Assembly: GCA_963775505.1 (NCBI GenBank)
Contig: CAVZIL010000008.1
Span: 496,001-560,000 of the forward strand
Direction: 5' to 3'
Origin: JAIBJN01 sp963775505
GTDB lineage: Bacteria; Actinomycetota; Thermoleophilia; Gaiellales; Gaiellaceae
DNA: 64,000 bases
Shown piece after piece: positions 10,145-19,400 of this stretch (its first letter is position 1; the number at the start of each line of letters is the position of its first letter). The position numbers and the translations under genes are program-made. The notes below the pieces were generated by a model. It ran no database searches and was not told the DNA's origin. It saw only the letters and a list, made by a program, of their open reading frames with translations.

Positions 10145-11302
10145 CTAGCGGCAGCACCACTCGGCGACGCGCGGGAACGTCGTCGCGCCGATGCCGCCCG
10201 GGTCGAACTCGCGTCTCATGTCGGAGGCCGCCTCGATGGCGCTCACGCCGGGAAGGCGGAGGAAGAGGAACTGGTCGGCTTCGGGCCACCCGGTCAGGAG
10301 CCAGCGTCCGTTCGGGGAGAAGACGACGTCCTCGAGCCGCCCGTCGCCTCGCTGGAGCTGTCTCCCGGCGAGGACGATCGTGCTCTGGCCACTCTCCGGG
10401 TCGTAGGCCGTGAAGGCGAGGTCGCGCGTCCCGGGAGCGAAGGCCGCGTCGAGGACGTCGTGGCCCTCGGCCGTCTCGAGTGCGCCGACGGGCCTCCCAC
10501 CCGCGGCGTAGAGGGGATGTCGGCGGCCGGCGGTGAGGACGAGCAGCACGCCCGCGTCGTCCGACCAGAGCAGTTGCTCGGGCGCCGCCGCGGGGTCGGC
10601 CGCCCACAGCTCGTCGCCGTCCGCGTCGACGACGTGGACGCGGCCGTCCGTGGACGCGTAGGCGAGCACCGTCCGGCCCTCGCCGGGCTGCCAGGCGGGC
10701 GCCACAGGTGCGACGCTCTCGGCCAGGAGCCTGTCTCCCTCGCCGTCGCCGCCGACGACCCGGAGCGCCGTGCCCTCGCGGTACGCGACGTCGTAGCCCG
10801 GGGTAGGCGCCCAGCGGGCATCCGCGACCGGCGCGGATCCCGTCACCGTCCAGCGAACCTTGCCGCTGAGCTCGAGCGCGACGACGCGGCGCCCCTCGGT
10901 GGCGACCACGAAGAGCGCGTTCGGGGAGAAGGACGCATCGTCGTAGTTGCCGAGCAGGCGCTTCGAGCCGTCCGGCCTGACGATCCACGGCCCCTGCTCG
11001 GAGACGACGAGGAGGCGTCCCGCGCTGGGCAGTCCGGCCAGAGCCGGCTCCGCGTCCTCCTCGCCGGCGACCCGGTCGCGGATCCAGCCGCCCACGGAGC
11101 GACCCGGCGGCGAGAGCGCCGCGGCCACGAGCGCGGCGAGCACGGCGACCGCGACCAGGAGCCGCAGCCGGCGCCCGCGGGACGGCGTCGGCTCGCGCTC
11201 CGCGTATGCTCCGCGCACGACCGCCCACGTCCGCCGCTGGGCCTCGAGCTCATCGGGGACGCGGGCTGCGAGCAGGGCGTCGCGGACGTTCGCCTCGGTC
11301 AT
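10145..11302 (-). CDS. Membrane-anchored beta-propeller, putative anti-sigma partner
   Basis: 385 aa. A short cytoplasmic N-terminus (residues 1-44) precedes one membrane helix (about 46-63). The remainder is an extracytoplasmic WD/TolB-like repeat region (WIVRPDGSKRLLGNY, VLAYASTDGRVHVVDADGDELW, VVFSPNGRWLLTGW). Its ATG overlaps the TGA of the ECF sigma gene (ATGA), the usual arrangement for sigma/anti-sigma pairs. The zinc anti-sigma motif HxxxCxxC is absent, so direct sigma binding is inferred from position only. The propeller could sense an extracellular signal. Confidence 0.8.
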   Translation of the reverse strand: MTEANVRDALLAARVPDELEAQRRTWAVVRGAYAEREPTPSRGRRLRLLVAVAVLAALVAAALSPPGRSVGGWIRDRVAGEEDAEPALAGLPSAGRLLVVSEQGPWIVRPDGSKRLLGNYDDASFSPNALFVVATEGRRVVALELSGKVRWTVTGSAPVADARWAPTPGYDVAYREGTALRVVGGDGEGDRLLAESVAPVAPAWQPGEGRTVLAYASTDGRVHVVDADGDELWAADPAAAPEQLLWSDDAGVLLVLTAGRRHPLYAAGGRPVGALETAEGHDVLDAAFAPGTRDLAFTAYDPESGQSTIVLAGRQLQRGDGRLEDVVFSPNGRWLLTGWPEADQFLFLRLPGVSAIEAASDMRREFDPGGIGATTFPRVAEWCCR

Positions 11303-11848
11303 CGCTCCTCCCGCGGCCCGACGGCGCCCTGGAGAGCGTCGAGCCCGCGACGCAGGCGCGAGTTCACCGTGCCCCTGGGCAGCTCGAGCATCCGCGCGAT
11401 CTCCCCGGGCGTGTACTCGAGGACGTAGCGGAGGACGACGACGGCGCGGTGGTCGGGCGAGAGCGAGGCGAGGGCGGCGACCATGTCCTCGGGGAGCGAG
11501 GGCGGCGGGAGCTCCCCGCTCCTCGGCGGCGGCGTCTTCGATCGCCTCGCCCACGCCGACCTCGCGCCGCAAGGCCCGCGCCCGCGCCCAGTCGATCGCG
11601 CGGTTGACGACGATCCGGTGCAGCCAGGGCCCGAACGGCCGCGTGCTGTCGAAGCGGTCGAGGGCGCGCACGGCCGCGAGGAAGGCCTCCTGCGCGACGT
11701 CCTCGGCTCCGGCCGCGTCGTGCACGACGAGGTAGGCGGCACGGTAGGCGCGGTGCCAGTGAGCGCGAAAGAGCGCCTCGAAATCGGAGGCCGACCCCGC
11801 CTGGGCGCCGCGCACCCAGGCACGCTCGTCACGGCCCGCGCCCGCCAT
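11299..11848 (-). CDS. ECF-subfamily RNA polymerase sigma factor (frameshift near 11518)
   Basis: Region 2 is clear: DFEALFRAHWHRAYRAAYL, AEDVAQEAFLAA, FGPWLHRIVVNRAIDWAR. Region 4 continues in a shifted frame: LASLSPDHRAVVVLRYVLEYT and the helix-turn-helix GEIARMLELPRGTVNSRLRRGLDAL. About 183 aa. The break near 11518 lies in a GGGAGCTCCCC stretch between the two regions. A TATAGT box sits 9 nt before the ATG. The downstream overlapping membrane propeller is the likely regulator. Confidence 0.85.
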
Positions 11849-11952
11849 CGCGTGCCGACTATACGAGCGGGCGCCACGGTCCGGTCCATCGCGGAGGCAA
11901 TACGGCCGGGAGCCTTGCCGAGGTCCAAGCGCCGTCGTACGCTTCCAGGGCG

Positions 11953-12273
11953 ATGCCTGCCTGCGCGAGCTGTCGCGGGGACGTGGAAGACCTCTTCCGC
12001 TTCTGCCCATGGTGCGGCGCCGCCCAGCGGACGAAGATCGTCGAGTTCTTCCCCGCCCATCCTCATGTCGAGGACGATCCGGCCAAGGCCCTCCGGGTTT
12101 CCCGCTACCTCGGCGACAGCGAGGAGAGCCGCCACGTTCGCTTCAGCGTCTGGGGCGGAGGAGAGACGCCGCGGGCGCAGGCGGCGGTCTCGCTCGCCGA
12201 CCAGGAGGCCGAGCGGCTGGCGCGCTTCCTCGAGGACACGGCCAGAGTCCCGGATCAGCCGACCGCGGGCTAG
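11953..12273 (+). CDS. Small zinc-ribbon protein
   Basis: 106 aa. The N-terminus has two CxxC pairs, CASC (residues 4-7) and CPWCG (18-21), forming a zinc ribbon. The rest is amphipathic, with KIVEFFPAHPHVEDDPAKALRVSRYL and an acidic C-terminal helix. The function is unknown; such proteins often bind nucleic acid or serve as small adaptors. A TACGCT box (11938-11943) gives a 3-nt leader. Its stop overlaps the convergent carboxypeptidase stop in a shared CTAG. Confidence 0.75.
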   Translation: MPACASCRGDVEDLFRFCPWCGAAQRTKIVEFFPAHPHVEDDPAKALRVSRYLGDSEESRHVRFSVWGGGETPRAQAAVSLADQEAERLARFLEDTARVPDQPTAG

Positions 12274-12971
12274 GAGGAGGCGAGAAGCAGTCTGACCGCC
12301 CGGGCGTGGCGTGCGGCCGCCGCCGACGCGAGCCGGCCGGCCGGAAGCTCGACGACGAAGGACGCAGCGCCCGGGAAGCGGTGATTCTGCCAGTTCGGGG
12401 CCGTCCCGTTGAGCCAGCGGATGGAGCGGTACCGCTCTCCGGCGAGTCGCGCGTAGCGGCGGGCCCTCGGCTTGCTTCCGCCCCAGGCGCGCACGAGGCC
12501 CTGCGGCTGGTGATACCAGATCGTCACGTCGGGCCGGACGCGCGCCACGACCCGCCGGGCGAGCCGGGTCTCGCGCTCCGACCACGGGCGCGGGCCCGAG
12601 TATTGCGGATCCCACCGGCGCCCGATCGGAGTCCACTCGGAGCCGAAGTTGCGATTGAGATCGACGCCGCGCCCGTTCAGGCGGCTGCCGAGCCGCCGGC
12701 CGTCGGGGTTCAGGTTGTGGACGATCCAGAGGTCCAGGCCCGGCGGAACCGGGCCGCGGGCGAGCCGCCTGGTGACGTCGATGCCTTCGCACTCGTCGCC
12801 GTGGATGCAGCCGACGACGAGGAGCTTCCGCGCGCTCGAGAAGTTTCCGTAGCGGTGGACGCGGATCGGCCGGCCCCGCTGCGACCTTCCGAGCAGGCCG
12901 TGCCATTCCTGCGCGGGCTCTGCTGGCGGCAGCGCGGCGAGGAAGGCGGCCGTTGCGTACGCGGCGAGCAC
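12270..12971 (-). CDS. Secreted M14-family zinc carboxypeptidase
   Basis: About 233 aa from the GTG at 12971. It has the M14 motifs: zinc-binding HGDECEG, NPDGRR, DLNRNFGSEW, the third zinc ligand in WYHQPQG, and catalytic Glu in VVELP. The N-terminus VLAAYATAAFLAALPP looks like a short signal peptide, so the enzyme is probably exported and acts on peptides or murein peptides. Longer in-frame starts exist up to 13130, but they overlap the divergent murein endopeptidase gene. A TACCGT box lies 10 nt before the chosen GTG. Confidence 0.75.
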   Translation of the reverse strand: MLAAYATAAFLAALPPAEPAQEWHGLLGRSQRGRPIRVHRYGNFSSARKLLVVGCIHGDECEGIDVTRRLARGPVPPGLDLWIVHNLNPDGRRLGSRLNGRGVDLNRNFGSEWTPIGRRWDPQYSGPRPWSERETRLARRVVARVRPDVTIWYHQPQGLVRAWGGSKPRARRYARLAGERYRSIRWLNGTAPNWQNHRFPGAASFVVELPAGRLASAAAARHARAVRLLLASS

Positions 12972-13042
12972 CTGAGTCGGTACGGTACGGGCTCGCCTGG
13001 AGGTCCGGGACTCGACCCGGGCGCCCGCTCGTAGAGCTTTTC

Positions 13043-13687
13043 GTGCGAACAGCCATGCTCGTCGTCCTGGTGGCGCTCGTCGGCGCCGCGCCCGCGGCGG
13101 CACTCGTCCATGCGGGCGGCGGCGCGGCACTCGCCTGGGAGCCGCCGAGGCCCGAGCCCCCGGTTGACTGGCGGCGCTCCGTCTCCCTGGGCGAGCCGTC
13201 GGGCGGGCGCCTCGTGCGCGGGGTCAAGCTTCCGGGCGAGGGAGAGCACTTCTTCAGCTGGGACCCGCTCCTGCACCGGGTGCCCAACCGCGCCGGGCGG
13301 CGCTGGGGCAGCGAGCGGCTGGTCCGCCTCCTGCTGCGGATCGTCGCCGAGTACGCCGCGGCACACCCGGAGGCGCCCCGGGTCGGGATCGGCGACCTCA
13401 GCAGACGCCGGGGCGGCCCCTTCGGTCCCGTGCACGCCACGCATCAGAACGGGCTCGACGCGGACGTCTACTACCCGCGGCGCGACGGGGCCGAGCGGCC
13501 GCCGCTTCGGGTCTCCCAGATCGACCGGCGGCTCGCACAGGACCTCGTCGACCGCTTCGTGGCCGCCGGCGTCGACCTCGTCTACGTCGGCCCGAACACG
13601 GGCTTCACGGGCCCGCGGGGCGTCGTGCAGGTCCTCTGGAACCACGACAACCACCTGCACGTGAGGATCCGTGCTACCACTGACTGA
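13043..13687 (+). CDS. Secreted penicillin-insensitive murein endopeptidase-like (M74) protein
   Basis: About 214 aa from the leaderless GTG (TAGAGC box at 13032-13037). The signal peptide VRTAMLVVLVALVGAAPAAA is followed by a LAS-type metallopeptidase: FFSWDPLLHRVPNRAGRRWG, IGDLSRRRGGPFGPVHATHQNGLDADVYYPR (zinc His and Asp), and WNHDNHLHVRI with the last zinc His. M74 enzymes cut the D-Ala to meso-DAP cross-link in peptidoglycan. It is divergent from the secreted M14 peptidase, so both may serve cell-wall turnover. Confidence 0.85.
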   Translation: MRTAMLVVLVALVGAAPAAALVHAGGGAALAWEPPRPEPPVDWRRSVSLGEPSGGRLVRGVKLPGEGEHFFSWDPLLHRVPNRAGRRWGSERLVRLLLRIVAEYAAAHPEAPRVGIGDLSRRRGGPFGPVHATHQNGLDADVYYPRRDGAERPPLRVSQIDRRLAQDLVDRFVAAGVDLVYVGPNTGFTGPRGVVQVLWNHDNHLHVRIRATTD

Positions 13688-14499
13688 TCGCGGTCCGTAA
13701 GGTCGCCACCTGGCTCCTCGTCGGGGCCGTCGCCGCCCTCGGCCTCGCCGCGGCTGTCGACTCGCTGCGCCCCGGGCTGGAGCGGATCGGCACCTCGTCG
13801 GAGCCGACGATCACGCCGCTCGAGTCGGCGGCCCGGCGGCTCGCGATCGAGCAGCTGCGCGAGGCGGGCATACGTGGCGTCTTGACCTACTCGAACGAGG
13901 AGTGCCGCCTCAGCGCCGTCTCGCTTCCCGAGCTCGAGCCGGTCCGGGCGCCGTCGTACCAGATGTGCCGGCCTGCCACGAGGACCGGAGGCCTCGGGGC
14001 GGTGGACGGGGAGGTCGTGTGGGCCGGGCTCGGCTACGGCTTCGCCCAGGTGGTGCTCTCGCGGGACAAGCTCGCGCGGGAGCTCGGACGGGAGCTCGGG
14101 GCGGCGCCGTACAGAGCTCGTCAGGCGGCGTCGCTGACAAGGGGGCGATACGCCGTTCTCGCGGAAGGTGGGTCGGGGCGGGTCGTGGCGATCTTCGAGG
14201 GAAAGCGGCTGCACGGTCTCGCCGCGCTCGGTCTCGACGCTGGGTTGATCCGCTCGAGCCCTCGGGGACGCTACCTTGCGATCCTGAGCGCGGACCGCGG
14301 CGTTCAGGTTGCCGACCTGGACGGGCGCGGCATCTCGCTCCCGGACGTCGCTGAGCCGCATGCGATCGCGTGGTCGCCGGACGACCGGTGGACGGTGCTG
14401 GCGGCCGAAGCGCAGCTGTTCGTCTTTCCCACAGGGCGCACGGGAGGGCCGCTCATCGGCGTCCCGCTCGCGGTCCGGGATCTCGACTGGGGCGAATAG
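13684..14499 (+). CDS. Hypothetical membrane-anchored protein with propeller-like C-terminus
   Basis: The frame is open from the end of the previous gene. It begins VRKVATWLLVGAVAALGLAAAV, a membrane anchor, then AARRLAIEQLREAGIRGVLTYSNEECRL and repeat-like strands (RYAVLAEGGSGRVVAIFEGKRLHGL; YLAILSADRGVQVADLDGRG; HAIAWSPDDRWTVLAAEAQLFVFP). No ATG, GTG or TTG precedes the anchor; a CTG at 13684 overlapping the upstream TGA is the only candidate, or an indel hides the start. The first ATG, at 13882, would lose the anchor. Function unknown. Its TAG stop is also part of the next gene's -10 box. Confidence 0.55.
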   Translation: MIAVRKVATWLLVGAVAALGLAAAVDSLRPGLERIGTSSEPTITPLESAARRLAIEQLREAGIRGVLTYSNEECRLSAVSLPELEPVRAPSYQMCRPATRTGGLGAVDGEVVWAGLGYGFAQVVLSRDKLARELGRELGAAPYRARQAASLTRGRYAVLAEGGSGRVVAIFEGKRLHGLAALGLDAGLIRSSPRGRYLAILSADRGVQVADLDGRGISLPDVAEPHAIAWSPDDRWTVLAAEAQLFVFPTGRTGGPLIGVPLAVRDLDWGE

Positions 14500-14508
14500 A
14501 CTCTCGGC

Positions 14509-15684
14509 GTGGGGTACGAGCCGCTCTCCGGCGAGCAGCGCGAGATCCGCGACCTCGTCCGGACGCTGGCGCGCGAGCGCATCGCGCCCCGGGCGGCCGA
14601 GATCGACGCCTCGGGAGAGTTCCCGTGGGACATGGTCGAGCTCCTCCGCGAGCACGAAATCCTCGGGCTCCCCTTCGAGGAGCGCTTCGGCGGCACCGGC
14701 ACGGGAACGTTGCTGGTCCTGGTCGCCATCGAGGAGATCTCGAAGGCCTGCGCGACGACCGGCCTCGTCCTCGCGCTCCAGGAGCTGGGCGCGCTCGCGA
14801 TCAAGAACGACGGCACCGAGGAGCAGAAGGAGCGCTACCTCCCGCGGCTCGCGAGCGGCGAGTGGCTCCCGGCCTATGCGCTGACGGAGGCGGGCTCCGG
14901 CTCCGACGCCGCGGCCATGCGCTCCGAGGCGAGGCGGGACGGCGACGAGTACGTCCTGAACGGGTCGAAGCGCTTCATCACGAACGCGGGCGTCGCGGGC
15001 CTCTACGTCGTCTTCGCCAAGACCGACCCGGAAGCGGGCCACGCGGGGATCTCGGCGTTCATCGTCGAGGCCGACTCCCCGGGCTTCGAGGTGGGGCGCA
15101 TCGAGCCGAAGATGGGCATCAAAGGCTCGACCACCGGCGAGGTCTTCCTCAACGACTGCCGTGTCCCGGCCGCGAACCGGATCGGCGAGGAGGGCGACGG
15201 CTTCAAGGTCGCCATGCGCGTTCTCGACCGCTCGCGACCCGGGATCGCGGCCCAGGCGCTCGGCATCGCCCAGGGCGCGACCGACTACGCGCTCGAGTAC
15301 GCGAAGACTCGCGAGACGATGGGGAAGCCGATCGCCGAGCACCAGCTCATCGCCGCGAAGCTCGCCGAGATGGAGACGAAGTGCGAGGCCGCGCGCGGGC
15401 TCCTCTACAAGGTCGGCATGGCGATCGACGAGGGGGTCGAGCCGCTGACGAAGCTCTCGGCGATGACGAAGCTCTTCTGCGGCGACATCGCGATGGAGGT
15501 CACAACCGACGCGGTCCAGATCCTCGGCGGTTACGGCTACATGAAGGAGTACCCCGTCGAGCGCATGATGCGCGACGCGAAGATCACCCAGATCTACGAG
15601 GGGACCCAGGAGATCCAGCGCCTCGTGATCGCGCGAGAGATGGTGCGCGAGGCCCGCACCTCGCTGCTCGCCGGCGTCGGTTAG
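14509..15684 (+). CDS. Acyl-CoA dehydrogenase (short/medium-chain type)
   Basis: 391 aa FAD enzyme: AYALTEAGSGSDAAAM, FITNAGVAGLYVVFAKTD, MGIKGSTTGEVFLNDCRVP, LGIAQGATDYALEYAKTRETMGKPI, ILGGYGYMKEYPVERMMRDAKI and IYEGTQEIQRLVIAREM. The catalytic base Glu is in the normal YEGT position. It oxidises acyl-CoA to enoyl-CoA and passes electrons to ETF; butyryl-CoA dehydrogenase-like is likely, but chain length cannot be read. The GTG is exactly 7 nt past TAGACT (14497-14502), which includes the stop codon of the preceding gene. Confidence 0.95.
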   Translation: MGYEPLSGEQREIRDLVRTLARERIAPRAAEIDASGEFPWDMVELLREHEILGLPFEERFGGTGTGTLLVLVAIEEISKACATTGLVLALQELGALAIKNDGTEEQKERYLPRLASGEWLPAYALTEAGSGSDAAAMRSEARRDGDEYVLNGSKRFITNAGVAGLYVVFAKTDPEAGHAGISAFIVEADSPGFEVGRIEPKMGIKGSTTGEVFLNDCRVPAANRIGEEGDGFKVAMRVLDRSRPGIAAQALGIAQGATDYALEYAKTRETMGKPIAEHQLIAAKLAEMETKCEAARGLLYKVGMAIDEGVEPLTKLSAMTKLFCGDIAMEVTTDAVQILGGYGYMKEYPVERMMRDAKITQIYEGTQEIQRLVIAREMVREARTSLLAGVG

Positions 15685-16259
15685 CCCGCGGGTTTCGCCG
15701 CGCGGAGCGCCGCCTTGTGGGCGCGCTTCTTCGCCTGGTAGTCCTCCAGCGCCTCGTAGGAGTCGACGTCGCCGAGCGTCGGGTAGGTCGGAGCGACGTC
15801 CTCCCAGCCGGGCGGGCGCACGCCGAAGCGCTTGCCGAGGATGGCGAGCAGCGAGCGCGCCTTCATCGGGCCGATCCCCGGGAGATCGAGCAGGCGGCGC
15901 TCGAGCTCCTCACCGGTCTCCGCCTCGAGCCACACGCGCTCGGCGCGGCCGCCATAGTCCTCCTCGACCGCGGCGCAGAGCTCCTGGACCCGCCGCGCCA
16001 TCGCGCCCGGGAACCGGTGGATCGCAGGCCTCTCACGGAAGATCGCCTCGAGCTCGCCGGGGTCGGCCCCGGCGATGGCGGCGGCGTCGAAGCTTCCGAG
16101 CCGGCGCCGGATCTCGAGCGGGCCGGAGAAGGCCTTCTGCACGGTGACCTGCTGGTCGAGGACGAACCCGACCAGCAGCGCGAGCGGCTCGTCCGCGAGG
16201 AAGCGGTCGGCCTCGTCGTCGCCCGTGAAGTAGAGGTGTGTCGGGCGGGTCGTCGCCAT
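15681..16259 (-). CDS. HhH-GPD superfamily base-excision DNA glycosylase
   Basis: 192 aa. It has the helix-hairpin-helix LLDLPGIGPMKARSLLAILGKRFG, followed by a GWEDVAPTYPTLGDVDSYEALEDYQ segment where the catalytic Asp would lie, and an N-terminal DQQVTVQKAFSGP helix typical of the endonuclease III/AlkA fold. It lacks the iron-sulfur cluster cysteines of Nth. Predicted to remove damaged bases; specificity is unknown. It is convergent with the acyl-CoA dehydrogenase (stops overlap) and divergent from the lhr-nei repair operon. Confidence 0.85.
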   Translation of the reverse strand: MATTRPTHLYFTGDDEADRFLADEPLALLVGFVLDQQVTVQKAFSGPLEIRRRLGSFDAAAIAGADPGELEAIFRERPAIHRFPGAMARRVQELCAAVEEDYGGRAERVWLEAETGEELERRLLDLPGIGPMKARSLLAILGKRFGVRPPGWEDVAPTYPTLGDVDSYEALEDYQAKKRAHKAALRAAKPAG

Positions 16260-16321
16260 GCCGCCGATTCTAGCCGCGGACGATTCTCGCTCCCGTGACG
16301 TTCCCGGCGCAGTGCGCGCGC

Positions 16322-16379
16322 CACGTGTGCGCCTTTCTTCGTTAGCCTCGAAGGCGGGTGGTGGGAGAGGGGTGCCCCT
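16322..16379 (+). repeat. Repeat copy 1: CACGTG, TAGCCT -10 box and 26-nt perfect repeat
   Basis: A 26-nt block at 16354-16379 is identical to 48298-48323. Upstream, at the same offsets in both copies, are CACGTG (16322-16327; 48266-48271) and a TAnnnT -10 box (TAGCCT 16343-16348; TACGCT 48287-48292). The predicted transcript would begin at the G-rich block, whose first in-frame codons are GTG-GTG-GGA-GAG-GGG-TGC-CCC. The block lies 84 nt upstream of the lhr start and may give a short upstream transcript. Function unknown. Confidence 0.7.
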
Positions 16380-16441
16380 CAGGAGTTAAGGACAGTGGAG
16401 AACGCTTCGGCGCCCTTTCGCCCAGGGGGTACGCTGGAGCC

Positions 16442-19400
16442 GTGAGCGCCCTCGCGCCCTTCAGCCCCGCCGTCCGCGGCTGGTTCGAGCGGACGTTCGC
16501 AGGCCCGACGCCGGCTCAGGAACACGGCTGGCCGGCGATCGCCTCCGAAAAGCACGTCCTCATCCAGGCGCCGACCGGCTCGGGAAAGACGCTCGCGGCC
16601 TTCCTCTGGGCCCTCGACCGCGCGCGTCCCGGACAGGGCACCCAGGTCCTCTACGTCAGCCCGCTGAAAGCTCTGAACTACGACGTCGAGCGCAACCTGC
16701 GCGGCCCGCTCGCGGGGATCGGCTCCGAGCTCTCGGTCGCCGTCCGCACGGGGGATACGCCGCCGAAGGAGCGCGCGGCGATGCTCAAGAGCCCGCCCGA
16801 CATCCTCATCACGACGCCGGAGTCGCTCTTCCTCCTGCTCACCTCGCGCGCCCGCGAGACGCTCCGCAGCGTCACGGTGGTGATCGTCGACGAGGTACAC
16901 GCGGTCGCAGGCTCCAAGCGCGGTGCGCACCTGGCGCTGAGCCTCGAGCGCCTCGAGCGGCTCGTCGGCGAGCCCGTGCAGCGGATCGGGCTCTCGGCCA
17001 CCCAGCGGCCGCTCGAAGAAATCGGGCGCTTCGTCTCCGGCGGCCGGCCGATCGAGCTCGTCGACGCGGGCACGCGCAAGGAGCTCGACCTCCGCGTCGT
17101 CGTCCCGCTCGAGGACATGCGCGAGCCGGGCGAGGGTGGCTCGATCTGGCCCTCGATCTACCCGGCGCTCCTCGAGCTCGTGCTGGAGCACCGCTCCACG
17201 ATCGTCTTCGTCAACAACCGTCGCCTCGCCGAGCGGCTCGCCCTCCGCCTGAACGAGCTCGCGGAGAAGGAGATCGCGCGCGCCCACCACGGCTCTCTCG
17301 CCCGCGAGCAGCGGATCGAGGTCGAGGAGCTGCTGAAGAAGGGAGAGATCCCGTGCCTCGTGGCGACGTCGTCCCTCGAGCTCGGCATCGACATGGGCGC
17401 CGTCGACCTCGTCGTCCAGGTCGAGTCGCCGAAGTCCGTCGCGCGCGGGCTCCAGCGTGTCGGCCGCGCCGGGCACCGGCTCGACGAGGCGTCGAAGGGA
17501 CGCATCTTCCCCAAGTTCCGTGCCGACCTGCTCGAGTCGGCCGTCGTCGTCCGGCGCATGAAGGAAGGCCTGATCGAGGAGACGCGCCTGCCCCGGAACC
17601 CGCTCGACGTCCTCGCGCAGCAGATCGTCGCCGTCTGCGCGCAGGAGGAGATCTCGGTCGACGAGCTCCACGATCTCGTGCGAGGGGCGTGGACGTTTCG
17701 CGACCTCTCGCGTCAGCAGCTCGAGAACGTCCTCGACATGCTCGCAGGCCGCTACCCCTCCGAGGAGTTCGCCGAGCTTCGCCCGCGGATCACGTGGGAC
17801 CGCGTCGCCGGGCTTCTCCGCGGGCGCGAGGGGGCGCGGCGGCTCGCGGTCACGAACGCCGGGACGATCCCGGACCGCGGGCTGTTCGGCGTCCACCTCG
17901 TCGACGGCGGAAGCCGCGTCGGCGAGCTCGACGAGGAGATGGTGTACGAGGCCCGAGCCGGCCAGACCTTCCTCCTCGGCGCCTCGACGTGGCGCATCGA
18001 GGAGATCACGCGCGACCGGGTGCTGGTCTCGCCGGCCCCGGGAACACCGGGTCTGGTGCCGTTCTGGAAGGGCGAGGGCGTCGGACGGCCGTACGAGCTC
18101 GGCGAGGCGATCGGCCGGACCGGGAGGGAGCTGGTCGGCCTCGACGACGAGCGCGCCCGTGAGCGGCTCGTGTCCGAGCACGAGCTCGACGAGCGCGCTG
18201 CGGAGAACCTCCTCACGTTCCTGCGCGAGCAGGAGCAGGCGACCGGGGTGCTCCCGTCCGACCGCGCGGTCGTCGCCGAGCGCTTCCGTGACGAGATCGG
18301 AGACTGGCGCCTCTGCATCCTCACCCCGTTCGGCGGGCGCGTCCACGCGCCCTGGGCGCTGGCGCTGGCCGCCCGCATCCGCGAGTCGCTGGGGCTCGAG
18401 GTCAACTTCATCTGGTCGGACGACGGCGTCGCGCTCCACTTCCCCGACTCGGAGTCGCTGCCCCGGCTCGACGAGCTGCTCGTCGGGCCCGACGAGCTGG
18501 AGGACCTCGTCGTCGACGAGCTCGGCGGGACGGCGCTCTTCGGTGCCCGCTTCCGCGAGAACGCCGCCCGCGCGCTCCTCATCCCGCGCCGCCGTCCCGG
18601 CCAGCGCACGCCGCTCTGGCAGCAGCGGCTGAAGGCGCAGGGGCTCCTGCAGGTGGCCCGCCGCTATCCGGACTTCCCGGTGGTGCTGGAGACGTACCGC
18701 GAGGTGCTGCAGGACGTCTTCGACCTGCCGGCGCTGCGCGGGCTTCTCGCCGCGCTCCGGCAGCGTCGTATCGACCTCGTCGAGGTGGAGACTCCGAGCG
18801 CGTCGCCCTTCGCCTCCTCGCTCCTCTTCGACTACGTCGCCACCTACATGTACGAGGACGACACGCCGCTCGCCGAGCGTCGGGCACAGGCACTCGCCCT
18901 CGACCGCGACCTGCTCACGGAGCTGCTCGGGCAGGAGGAGCTGCGCGACCTCATCGATCCCGCCGCGCTCGAGCAGGTGGAGCAGGAGCTGCGCGGATCG
19001 CCCCGGAGCCCCGACGGCCTGCACGACCTCCTGCTTCGGCGCGGCGACCTCGCCCCCGGCGAGTTCGCCGAGGAGCTCGCGGGGCCGCTCGACGCCGAGC
19101 GCAGGGCGGTGCGCATCCGCCTCGCAGGGAACGAGCGCCTGATCGCCGTCGAGGACGCGGGTCGGTACCGCGACGGGCTCGGCGCCATGCCTCCCGCCGG
19201 CCTTCCGGACGCGTACCTCGACGGCGGCGAGGATCCTCTGGGCTGGATTCTCCGGCGCTTCGCCCGCGGGCGGGGTCCGTTCACGACCGCCGAGGCCGCG
19301 CGCCGCTTCGGCCTCGAGCCCGGGCGAACCGAGGCGCTGCTCGCCGGGCTCGACCTCGTGCGCGGCGAGCTGCGGCCCGGCGGCACCGAGCGCGAGTGGT

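Noticed and set aside
16358..16441. Lhr starting at the GTG at 16358, 28 residues earlier
   Set aside because: The extra residues encode the 26-nt repeat, and a TACGCT box lies exactly 7 nt before the GTG at 16442, so the shorter start is preferred.
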